Assembly: GCA_036186865.1 (NCBI GenBank)
Contig: AP025048.1
Coordinates: 24,345,516 to 24,409,515, forward strand
Source: Eustoma russellianum
Lineage: Eukaryota > Streptophyta > Magnoliopsida > Gentianales > Gentianaceae
Length of the DNA: 64,000 bases
Direction of reading: 5' to 3'
This document shows positions 11,245-21,493 of the stretch, in pieces; within the stretch, counting starts at the first letter, position 1; each line of letters starts with the position of its first letter. The notes beneath the pieces are model-generated. The model did not search any database. It was not told the DNA's origin and worked only from the letters and a program-made list of their open reading frames with translations. The translations under genes were made by a program, and so were the position numbers.

Positions 11245-11931
11245 GACAAGAAGGTATACGCTTAGGTACGTTTTGGCGATGACTCTTTCTTCTATAGACG
11301 ATTATTTGAGCTTGTTTGGGGTAGTGTTTATACCTGGTGCGCAGCCGTGACAGGTAAAAGATTTTCTCGCACCATTCTGCATTTGGTAAGTCTTTACTTT
11401 TCACCGCCTCTTTGGCCCCGCCGTATTCGTATAGTCCAATAGGAGCTCCCCCCTACGGGTAAGTTAAAATTAAATGTAGATGCAACAGTTGGATAAACTG
11501 CTGTGGCGGGTGGTGTAATCTTACGTGATGACCATGGCTCCTTTGTTTCAGCTATATGCTTCCCGTTGCCTTTCGCTTCACCATTACGAGCTGACTTATT
11601 GGCCTTCCTATACGCATTAATTTACTATGCAGTACAATATACTCATTTGGTCATTGAAACAGATCGTCGACTGCTACTTTCATGTGTTACCCAGCATCAT
11701 CTATATACAGGCACATTCGCTGCGGAAGTCCGTAGAGCCGCTATGTTCTTATCTCTCAATTAATCAACTCTACAATTTTGTCCTCGTGAGGCCAATTACG
11801 CAGCCCATGGATTATCGCGTCATGTCTTCCATTCGGCCAGGGTGATTCTCTACTCGTCTATACATTGTCTCCCATGCGAGGTTCGAGGTGCTATTTACTT
11901 GGATTCTCGACTATCTACTTTGTGGCTATGA
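11242..11931 (+). pseudogene. Second LINE ORF2 C-terminus with RNase H domain
   Basis: The frame reads GKLKLNVDATVG, GVILRDDHGSFVSAICFPLP, SPLRADLLAFLYALIYYAVQ, THLVIETDRRLLLS and FCPREANYAAHGLSRH. It is homologous domain for domain to 9365-9972 but clearly diverged, so the two are separate insertions rather than a recent duplication. In-frame TAA codons at 11494 and 11761 break it. The Glu of RAEL is Asp here (RADL). Confidence 0.82.
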
Positions 11932-12589
11932 TACGCTTTGTCTCTCATTGGGTTGGCCAGCCTTTATTCTTGTTTCTTGTGTCACTGATTGATACAGACA
12001 ACCTCGGTATGTTTTGCTATATTTTCATTTACTGGTTTGCATATTTTTCCATTCATATGGTGCCTGTATTTCATTTACTATTAGATAACTACGCATCTTT
12101 TTTCATGAGCTGGAGGTTCATCGATGAGGCTGTCACTGCTCCACAATTTTCTCCTTAGCCTGTTTAGGTTAGGTTGCCTGTGTTTCGTAGAAAACACAAG
12201 AAACAAGGGTACGTGTCTCATTCTTTTTATCTTTACTTGGTCTCTTCATCTGCGGCTGTTTAACCATCTACTGTTTTGCGGCGCACGATGAAGCGGGTGG
12301 ATTTCTATGGAGCGACACTGGGGACATCTCGGAAGCATTGGCGGACTAGACATCTCACTAGCATATTATCATTTTTATTTCATATTCATTGATTTGTTAG
12401 ATGTTGTATATCTCCTAGCTTCTATCTTTTATGCATTCCACGTAGTATTTCACTTTATTGCATGTTTTCTTGTCATTTCATGCATATCTGTGGGAGAGTC
12501 TCCTACATCTTTTGTAACCACGGTATTCTTCCGTCGCAAGTGAGGGCCTTTATTTTTAATAAAATCTCTGGACAATACCGCCCGTCTTT
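11932..12589 (+). mobile_element. LINE 3' UTR (third copy)
   Basis: Non-coding tail of the preceding RNase H pseudogene. It ends GGTATTCTTCCGTCGCAAGT, GAGGGCC and TTAATAAAATC, matching the 3'-terminal motif of the other two copies. Confidence 0.65.
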
Positions 12590-12590
12590 A

Positions 12591-12649
<59 letters not shown>
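12590..12649. repeat. (TA)n(GA)n compound microsatellite
   Basis: About 12 TA units are followed directly by about 17 GA units. It lies about 0.7 kb upstream of the fimbrin start codon and marks the border between LINE debris and the gene's upstream region. Confidence 0.95.
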
Positions 12650-12653
<4 letters not shown>

Positions 12654-13364
12654 AGTAGTGTAATAGTAGTGGCAAACGAAAAATAGAAGTGTTTATCGGA
12701 ATTCGCGGGGCTGAAAGGCGAAACGGTTTTTTCTCTTTGTTTCATTTTCACTCTCCATCTTAGCAACGCCATCACAGCACTACGCAAAGGAGACGACAAA
12801 AACAAACCAAAAATAGAAACACAGGATGATGAAATTTGAACACTCAGCCCATGAAATTTTGACCTGATCGGGTTTGTTCTCTTCTCCCCCTCGTGCTTTT
12901 GATTGCCATTCTGCAAATTTACTGCACATAATGCTTCCCTAAGTTGATGCATCCCCATGCATAGATATGTACCATTCCCTGAGTTTCGAAAATCTTCCAT
13001 TGGAGTCATACAACTTTTTCGGGATTCCGATGGAAAAATCAAAGCAAGAACGGTGATCGAGGAACCGTTTTGTTTGGTTTGATTTTTATAAATTTTGAAG
13101 GGCGAGTTATGGTTATTTTGGTTCAATTTGGCTTTATGTATGGATTTGTTATTTCTTTGGTAGAGTCGTATTAATTGGTTGGCAGAGTCAAGCTAATCAT
13201 TAGCTTGAGACCAGGTGATCTTTCTGGTTAATGAATAACGATAATTGTGTTCTATATTTATTTTAATACCAATGTAGCATATGTTTTATTATTCTGTATA
13301 TTTTGAGATACTATTTTGATCTGGAATTAACTAGGGATTGATTGCCCCCGGAACAGAAGGCGAA
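12650..13364 (+). promoter_or_regulatory. Upstream / 5' UTR region of the fimbrin gene
   Basis: No mobile element is recognised here. It is the only unique sequence between the GA-rich tract and the fimbrin ATG, so promoter and 5' UTR must lie here or further left. A possible 5' UTR 3' splice site (TAACTAG) precedes GGATTGATTGCCC at about 13334. A 207-residue minus-strand frame across it reads Ser-Leu and Ile-Tyr runs from the microsatellite and is spurious. No convincing TATA box could be fixed. Confidence 0.4.
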
Positions 13365-16300
13365 ATGTCTGCTTACCAGGGCGTTATTGTTTCTGATCCA
13401 TGGCTTCAGAGCCAATTCACTCAAGTCGAGCTACGGAGCCTCAAATCAAAAGTATGTAATCCTGTAGCTCTTTTGGAACCTATCTGCCTCTGTCGAAGGA
13501 ATCATAAGTATGTAAGATGTTAAGCTAATCTAAGCACATTGCAGTTCTTTTCTGCAAGGAATCCATCTGGAAAAGTTACCCTAGGAGATTTGCCTCCTGT
13601 CATGGTCAAATTGAAATCCTTGAATGAAATGCTCGCTGAAGATGAGATCAGAGGTATCTTGTCTGAATCGTCTTCTGATATGAATGGAGAGGTTGATTTT
13701 GAGTCCTTCCTTCGGGTAAGAAGTTTTTTTTCCCCCCTTAAAGATATGACTGGACTCACTTTTGGTTGATGTGTTGTGTATCATCGATGATATATAAGAT
13801 ATGAACTAAGTACAAAATACAAGTATATTAAATGCCATAATATATGAAGTAGTCTGTTTTTAGTCATGCATGTCAAGCTGTTCCTCAAGATATTGGAACA
13901 AAAAAGAACGGAAATAAGAAAACCTTCCAAAGATTTTTTATATAGACAAAGGAAACAATAATTTGGTTTATTGATATTCAGGCATTCTTGAACTTACAAG
14001 CACGAGCTACAGCAAAGCTTGGTGAATCTCATACCTCATCATCATTTGTGAAGAATGCCACAACCACCCTTCGACACACTATTAGCGAATCCGAGAAGGC
14101 CTCATATGTTGCTCACATCAACAGCTTTTTGGACAAGATAAATTCTTGAAGGATTTTCTTCCACTAGATCCGTCTACAAATGCACTTTTTGATCTCGCAA
14201 AAGATGGGGTCCTACTATGGTACTGTGAATGACCTACTCAAGAAGTTGGTAGAAATATTTTTATCTGGGAATTCAAATTTCTTATGAACGCTACTTTATG
14301 TACCTCATCAAATCATGCAGTAAGCTCATTAATGTGGCTGTCCCGGGCACTATTGATGAAAGAGCTATTAATACAAAGAAGGTTTTAAATCCATGGGAGA
14401 GGAATGAAAACCATACATTATGCCTCAACTCCGCCAAGGCCATTGGTTGTACTGTGGTTAATATTGGCACACAGGACCTGGTTGAAGCTAGAGTAAGTTT
14501 CTTATTTTTAATATTGTCTTATAGTCTGGCCTCAAGAATTGGAACTCCTATAAAGCTAATTGCATTCTCGTAGTTGCTACAACTTTTCCTTCTTTTGTTT
14601 TTTGGCTGACATCTTCCGACAAATTCAATAAAATGAATTTTGCTCTTGTGCTTTGCAGCCCCATCTAGTGCTCGGTTTAATTTCTCAAATAATTAAGGTA
14701 CCTTTTGATTTCTGATATCTTTCCTAGTGAAAAGTACATTACTGAGACACATTTGTGGTAACAAAGCTTTTCCTCTTCTCTCATATTGGGGGCAACACCA
14801 GATACAACTGTTAGCTGATCTCAACTTGAAGAAGACTCCTCAGTTGGTTGAATTAGTTGAAGACAGTAAGGTTTGCAAACAGTTGATCAAGAACTTCACT
14901 CTGTGTTTATACCTAACAAACTAAACAGTTTTGACTTTTGAAAGGCTAAAGAAGATGGAAATAAGATGTTTGAAATACACAGGATGTTGAAGAGCTCATT
15001 GGTTTGTCCCCTGAGAAAGTTTTGCTCAAATGGATGAATTTTCATCTGAAGAAATCTGGATACAAGAAGCAAGTTACAAATTTTTCGTCTGATCTGAAGG
15101 TTTGTAATGCATCATGTACATTTAGTTGCTTTCCCAAAGAAATTGGCACTTAAACTTCAACTCAAACTTCTTTCTTTACGTAGAATAAGCATAAAAAATT
15201 GATTTATACATTGAGTATATTCCCTAGGGGAGCCAATAGTACAACTAAGCTTCTGAGCCTGCATGAATCAACTTTTGCAATCAAGTCCTTGTATCTAGCC
15301 TATACAAGATAAGCAGTTGTCCGGACGATCCTTGCAACGGAATCTTCCTGCTGAGAGGGTTTGAAGTTCAGATTCAGGATGTTGTTTGGTAAATTTTTCT
15401 CAAGAATCTTGACCATTCTTGGGCGAGTCAGAGAATATATGCAGTAAGAGATGAGCATTTAGAAGCAAGCCTGGTTAAAATGTGTGAATCTCTAGGACTT
15501 TCAGTTTGAAAAGTGTCAAGGTAGACTATTCAATTCGCATATCCATTTAACTTGTTTGGAGAAATTTAAACGGTGAAGTTTATCTCGTATCAAATTAATA
15601 ATAGCTTTCTGCCATAAAGCAGATGAGGTCAGAGGGCTTTTTGGTCCAATGCATATGTTTTCAGTCTTGAACTTTTATCTCTTTTCAGAAATATCCTACG
15701 ATTTCAACTGTAGAAGTGACGGTTCTACTACTAGAACTCCTTAGCATTTGATCAATATCTGAGGTTATTGAAGTGTGTTTTTTTTGTATTTTAGTAACCT
15801 CAAATATTGATCAAAGAGAAAATTGTTCTCTCTTGGCTAATGATGAACTGTTTAACATTATTCCCAACTCCTAAGAATTTGTCAAAGATCAGGTTTTTTG
15901 AAGAATAAGTGAACCTCCATATTGAGAAGAAACTTTTGATTGTCAAGAAAATGAGTATGAATGCTCTTATATGGTACATGGCTTGGAGGCTTTGTTTGTT
16001 GCACCAAATCCAGCCTGATGATTAAGCTTAACTTAAGAGGAAAAGTGCTCTGTACCCAAAAGTGTATATAACTCTCTTTGGGAGTTCAAGGACATTCTTG
16101 TATCACTCATCATCATTAGACAAGGCATACATAGATGGACACCTTCATACTTGGTATAGATGTTTGAATTAAAATGAGTCATGAGCCTGATATTGATCAA
16201 CTTGCATAACTTGTAATAATTTTTGTCTTGGTTTAATGGTTACTTATTAGCTTTTCTCCTCCTCGGCATTGCTTTTGCTTGGTATGTTATCCCTAAATAC

Positions 16301-19300
16301 ACCTTGCACATGGCGAATGATTCCCAAAATCATCAGTTGTGCTTTTATTTAAACTGACACCTGAGATGCCTTAAATCATTTAAAATTCATGTGATTAACA
16401 GTGGGGTCTTATCATGTTAAGAACTTCCACTGATTAACGTATGCTTCTTCAATATCATTTGGGGATGTACTTGAAATGTATTGTGCCCCTTTGCAAACTC
16501 GAAATGCTGGAGTGACATAAGAATTCGATATAACTGTTAAACACCGTTTGAACTCTGCGATCAATGGCTCTAGATCAATTTGTGGAGGCAGTAATTGTCA
16601 TGCAAGTCAATTCAAGCATTGAACTTCCAGTAGTTCTTTTTCTGTTTATAGTTTTAAACTTTTTTTTGGTATGCAACTAAAGTCAGGCTTAATATTTTCC
16701 AGGATGGAGAGGCCTATGCACACTTGCTTAATACTCTTGCACCAGAACATGGTACAACTTCTACATTGGAAGTGAAAGATCCAACTGAAAGGGCAAAGTT
16801 AATTCTTGAGCAAGCAGATAAGTTGGATTGCAAGAGATACGTTACTCCAAAAGATATCGTTGAGGGCTCAACAAATTTGAACCTCGCCTTTGTTGCACAG
16901 ATATTTCAACATAGGTTAGGCTGTGGTTTTCAAATATGATTTGTTGCTGACTGATGAGATTGTCATTTCCTGTCAAACACTTATTAATCATCTCCTTTGC
17001 AAGAACTCCATCTCAGCACCTTCAATAACTACATTGTCTGCTGAACTCAATAAATTGAAGGAAAACTAGTGATATGATTTTGTAACTATTATTTTAAGAA
17101 ATTTCTTTTATTAATGCACAGTACTAACTATTGATTTTAGATTTGCTTTGATAAACATTAACATTTGCACCTTTTTTAGTTGGGAGTGTAAGATTCCGTT
17201 TCTGATTTTGTTGAAAGTAAAAAATTGTCTCTGAAGATGTGTGTAAAAGGTTCCAAATTATTCTTCTTCTTGCAGAGTTTGTCTCCAATGGTCTCTTTTT
17301 CTTTTCTTCTAACACATTAGTTCCCTTACTTCTCCAGCTCTAGAGAGTCCAGATGATATTGTGAGTGAATCCACATGATATTATGAGGGAAATGAACTGA
17401 TTGGAAGTGGCTGAGTTCTAACATGCTTGAATTCTGATGTGCAGGAATGGTTTATCAGTAGATACCAAGAAGCTTTCATTTGCTGAAATGATGACGGATG
17501 ACGCTCAAACCTCGAGAGAGGAGAGATGCTTCCGTTTATGGATCAACAGTCTTGGAATAGATTTTTATGTTAATAATGTATTTGAGGACGTCAGAACTGG
17601 GTGAGATTTCTGCTGCCTGGGGGACATGGTGCATCCATTTTATTGTTCCTGATGTTTGCTGTTTTTCATGTTAGATGGGTTCTTCTAGAAGTTCTTGATA
17701 AAATTGCACCTGGATCTGTTACCTGGAAACAAGCAACAAAGCCTCCCATTAAGATGCCTTTCAGAAAAGTTGAGAACTGCAACCAAGTCATACGTATTGG
17801 AAAAGGCTTGAACTTTTCCCTAGTTAATGTTGCAGGAAACGATATTGTCCAGGGGAACAAAAAGCTTATCTTAGGTGAGTTTTCCTCCTTCTTGGTTTTA
17901 CCATTTATGTCGATTCAAATTATTGAGGAGCAAAAAGGGTGTTACGACAAATTTAAAGGCAAAAGGTTTCTATTAAAGCCTTAGCCTAATTCAGAAACTT
18001 CTTGTTTTTGCCCTACATATTGAACTGTACCCTGAAATTGTCAAATTCACACTATTGACTACTTATCATACTACTAGCTGTTGAGATATTAAAACATCCT
18101 TCCCAAGGGCTGTGTGGTTACGTGTTCTCTCATATAAGTTGATACTCTTAGCTTCCAACCTATTGTGGGATTTTCTGATCATCGTGCAGCCATATTCTTG
18201 TCAATAAACTTGTACCACCATTGCGTACTACGTTTTTTATATAAATTTCCTCAAGGTATAAGACTTGGTATTTTTCCAGATAACCTATGTACTGCTACGG
18301 TTTCTGTGCATACAATAGTTCCAAGCACAACTTGCTTTCGAGTTCATTGTTTTTGTATGTATTGTTCATTTGAAAGGTGAATTTTAGCTTTTCAGACACA
18401 AATCCTTACGGATTCATGCAGGGAACTTATGAAAATTTCTCTTGCTTTCTCAATTATTTATTCAAGTCTCCAAACAAGTTTCTTAAACTTTTTTTTGGAA
18501 GTATGGAAGTAACTTATGCTGTTGCAAATGATATTTTATTTTCTTTTTCTTTTTCTCTTTTAAAAGTGTGGGTCAATGATTTGATGACATGTAGCAATTG
18601 TACCTCAAGCATGAAAGTTGTATAAATGAAGAGCTGCAAGTGTTTTCTGAAGAATGAGTATGGATATGCTCGTTCAGCAACTATTTGTATCACTCTGTAT
18701 TGGATTAGTGTTGGTTTATTAGCACCTTTTAGACCCTAGAATGTATATTTTTGCAGGAAAGTGTATCACTAGACAATACATAAATACTTTAAGAACTTTT
18801 ATATTCCTCTTCTGTGAGAGATGCCTTTCTTTCTTGCACGGTAAAATTGTCAAGTTGCTGTGAATTCTGTTTTGCTTTCTAATTGTTCATGATCAGCTTT
18901 TCTGCAGCATTTTTATGGCAGTTGATGAGGTTTAGCATGCTAGAGCTGTTGAAAAACTTGAGGAGATCACACTCCCAGGGAAAGGAGATAACAGATACTG
19001 ACATATTGACATGGGCAAACAAGAAAGTAAAGAGTGCCGGCAGGAAATCTCAAATAGAAAGCTTCAAGGTAGTCCAATTACTTTAAAAGCTCTACTTGTA
19101 AATTTAGACTGTAGTTTGGTTTATATTTGTTATATCATTCTTAGGACAAGAGCATCTCAACGGGGAAGTTTTTCCTTGAGCTGCTTAGTGCTGTTGAGCC
19201 AAGAGTTGTCAATTGGAGCCTTGTCACTAAGGGTGAAACCGGTAAGCCAATTTTCTCATTCTCATTTTTGAAGAGGCAATTTGGTGCTCGAGGTATTTGA

Positions 19301-20622
19301 AGTTTTAAACACTTGTTGTGCTGTCGCAAAATGATGCATACACAGATGCTGATAAAAGTCTTCAAACAAATAATCAGATTAGACTGCTGTATCGTTTTTT
19401 CATGGACATGATGGTTGCTAGTATTGACATTGCAGATGAGGATAAGAAACTGAATGCAACTTACATAATTAGTGTTGCTCGAAAGCTCGGATGCTCCATC
19501 TTTTTGCTGCCTGAGGACATCATGGAGGTAAGATATCAAATTTCGCATTTGAGAGCTCTGGTACATTTCAATTGCTCTGCTGATCATGAGGATTAGAAGA
19601 CCTGCCTTTTGTGCATGCTTTCATTATCTGGTCAATTAATATAGCAGACAGCTAACTTTATTCTTAAAAAAGGAAAGTGGCTTATTCATGCATCACGTTC
19701 AACACCTCCCACTAAGCCTCAGATTCTTTTTTTAGTCTGCTCATCTTGACCAGTCTGTTTTTCCCTTTTTGTAGGTATTGACCAGACTCTGTCTTTCCTT
19801 TTCTTCATTCCTTTTTGTAGAACACAACCTAGCTTGATAAACACGTATCATTTTCATTTCAGCGTTATTGATTCCCACCTCACAATTTCCACTATTGATT
19901 CCCTTGTTCTTTTCGCGTTTTGTGGGGGGGGAGGGGAGCAAGGTAGGGGATGGGGATTGGAGTGAAGAAGTTGAGGAATGGGAAAGATAAGCATGTCTAT
20001 TCCCCTCATTGCTATTGTCCTGCAACTCAATCTCTGGACCTAACATGGTGATAGCGCACAGACAACTCTCCTTAGGCCGATATTGGATCACTCTATAGCT
20101 CTGATAAATACAACACCAACAACATTACTCATTGCCTTAGAGGCTCCCGTCTATGGCAGGGTATGGGGTATGTACGCAACCATACCCGTGTGCTAGAAAA
20201 CACACAAAGGTTGTTTCCCGATGACCCATAGCTCTGATAAATCTGAAAGTTTTTACATCAGCATTCTGTTTCTGAAAATTTTAGTATCGAAGGCGTATAT
20301 TTTCTGGATTCAGTCAATCCTTGATTTCGTTCATTATTGTTTAATCTTGTTTATGCTCTCTTTTCTTGGCCAGGTGAACCAGAAGATGATTTTGACTCTT
20401 ACAGCAAGTATCATGTACTGGAGTTTGCAGCAAAAGGTCGAGAAATCAGAGTCAGAGTCAACTACTGAAGACATAAACAACCCAGATGCATCATCTGTCG
20501 CTTCTTCTACTGATGGCGAGGCTTTGCTCAATGCATCCGAGACTCTCGTTGAAAATGAAGAACCTTTGCAGCAGGGTGGTGAAGATATAACAAATGAAAA
20601 CGATCAAGTGACATCGCAGTAA
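13365..20622 (+). CDS. FIM: Fimbrin (plant actin-bundling protein), 14 coding exons, one frameshift
   Basis: Cross-links actin filaments in the cytoplasm through tandem calponin-homology (CH) domains. Exons: 13365-13451, 13545-13715, 13982-14219, 14321-14492, 14659-14697, 14802-14870, 14983-15099, 16703-16914, 17445-17600, 17675-17874, 18908-19068, 19145-19241, 19436-19527, 20374-20622; all introns are GT-AG. The start MSAYQGVIVSDPWLQSQF and a decayed EF-hand-like region (about residues 1-75) precede four CH domains (roughly 120-240, 265-370, 390-500, 510-625). Landmarks are INVAVPGTIDERAINTKK, LLKWMNFHLKKSGY, RLWINSLGID and PPIKMPFRKVENCNQ. The Ser/Glu-rich tail after SIMYWSLQQK is typical of plant fimbrins. 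Exons sum to 2060 nt, one short of a whole frame: a base is missing near 14131-14133, giving a TGA at 14147. With that base the product would be 686 residues, the family's usual length. Which paralogue (FIM1-FIM5) is unresolved. Confidence 0.93.
15747..15815. repeat. Short inverted repeat in fimbrin intron 7
   Basis: An arm of about 21 bp (TTTGATCAATATCTGAGGTT...) is repeated inverted, with one or two mismatches, after a loop of about 27 bp. Intron 7 (15100-16702) is the longest intron, and nothing else in it is recognised. Confidence 0.7.
20110..20227 (-). mobile_element. SINE-like insertion in the last fimbrin intron
   Basis: A 118-bp block is flanked by the exact 15-bp direct repeat ATAGCTCTGATAAAT (20095-20109 and 20228-20242). 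On the minus strand it ends in a TTG-type tail (TGTTGTTGGTGTTGT) next to the duplication and contains GGTTGCGTACATAC, as in the 3' half of Au-like plant SINEs. It is probably 5'-truncated. It lies within intron 13 and does not touch exon borders. Confidence 0.75.
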
Positions 20623-21069
20623 CACTTAGCTTCAGTTGCAGAACCATCCATTCTGGATGAGATGTGGTTATGATTTACAAGCGCCTTCCTAAGCATAATC
20701 ACTTCCTAGGCATGATCACTTATCGATTGAGCTGAGTGCTCAACAGTGAAGAAAGTTTTGCCAGCAATCTCATGCAAACTAATATGTAAATACATTCGTT
20801 TACTATTGTGATTCTCTGTTTTTTACCCGTACGGCTTTTACGTTAAATGTACTTATAAATCTAGGTTAATGCAATCACCTCCCTGTTTTTCGTCATATTG
20901 CAGATTTCACCTTCTGTTTCATTTAAACGACATCTGCCCCATTTGATCAACACCACCAGTTAAGATTATCCTATTGTCCTTCTCTTCAAAGTACCCTCAT
21001 TTTTTTTTCTAATTGAACGGAATTGTTAGTATTCCTTACACATTCTCAACCTTTCTAGATGTTCATGAC
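20623..21069 (+). other. Fimbrin 3' UTR and downstream flank
   Basis: Non-coding sequence after the TAA. It presumably contains the poly(A) site, but none could be fixed. No other feature is seen. Confidence 0.5.
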
Positions 21070-21425
21070 CAATTGTTCAAAAATTTTATTGCAGTTGACG
21101 AGGGCTAAGGATCTCTCTCTTTTTATATTCTATGATGTTCTGACCCACAAATGAGACGGTGATATGTATATTGAGGTTCTATCAAACTAACGGACAACTT
21201 ACAATCTTATTTGGTGGATTAGAGGATGAAATATAATACAATATAAGATATTGGTAGGTTAGAGGATGAGACAAAAGATATCTCTTTGTCGATGAGATTA
21301 GTACAGCTGTTGAAAAACGTTAGTTCTGAATCCTAAGGGAAGGAAATAGCATAGCAATCATGTTAACATGGGCAAGTAAATGCTCCAGGCAGTGATAAAA
21401 AAAACTAAAGGCAGTCCGCAGAATA
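21070..21425 (+). pseudogene. Decayed duplicate of fimbrin exon 11
   Basis: 21291-21425 matches exon 11 (18908-19068) nearly base for base in places: AGCTGTTGAAAAAC, GGGAAGGA(A)AT and AACATGGGCAA, then GGCAGTCC where exon 11 meets its intron (GGTAGTCC). The bases at about 21070-21110 (CAATTGTTCA, TTGCAGTTGACGAGG) match the exon 11 acceptor region and are separated from the rest by about 180 bp of unrelated sequence. Stops and indels make it non-coding. Confidence 0.75.
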
Positions 21426-21438
21426 ACAAGCTGAATAC

Positions 21439-21493
21439 TGTTGAAACATTATAGCCGTTAGAAACATATTCTAACGGCTATAATGTTTCAACA
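21439..21493. repeat. 55-bp palindrome made of two opposed LTR starts
   Basis: The first 25 bases (starting TGTTGAAACATTATAGCC) are exactly repeated in inverse orientation after a 5-bp spacer (ACATA). The right half is followed by CTCCCCCTCAAG, the reverse of a polypurine tract. The left half is followed in the intact right LTR (26103 onward) by the same ACATAT. Confidence 0.95.

Noticed and set aside
12503..13126. 207-residue minus-strand open frame upstream of fimbrin
   Set aside because: Ser-Leu and Ile-Tyr runs come from the (GA)n(TA)n microsatellite; the rest matches no family and overlaps the likely 5' UTR.
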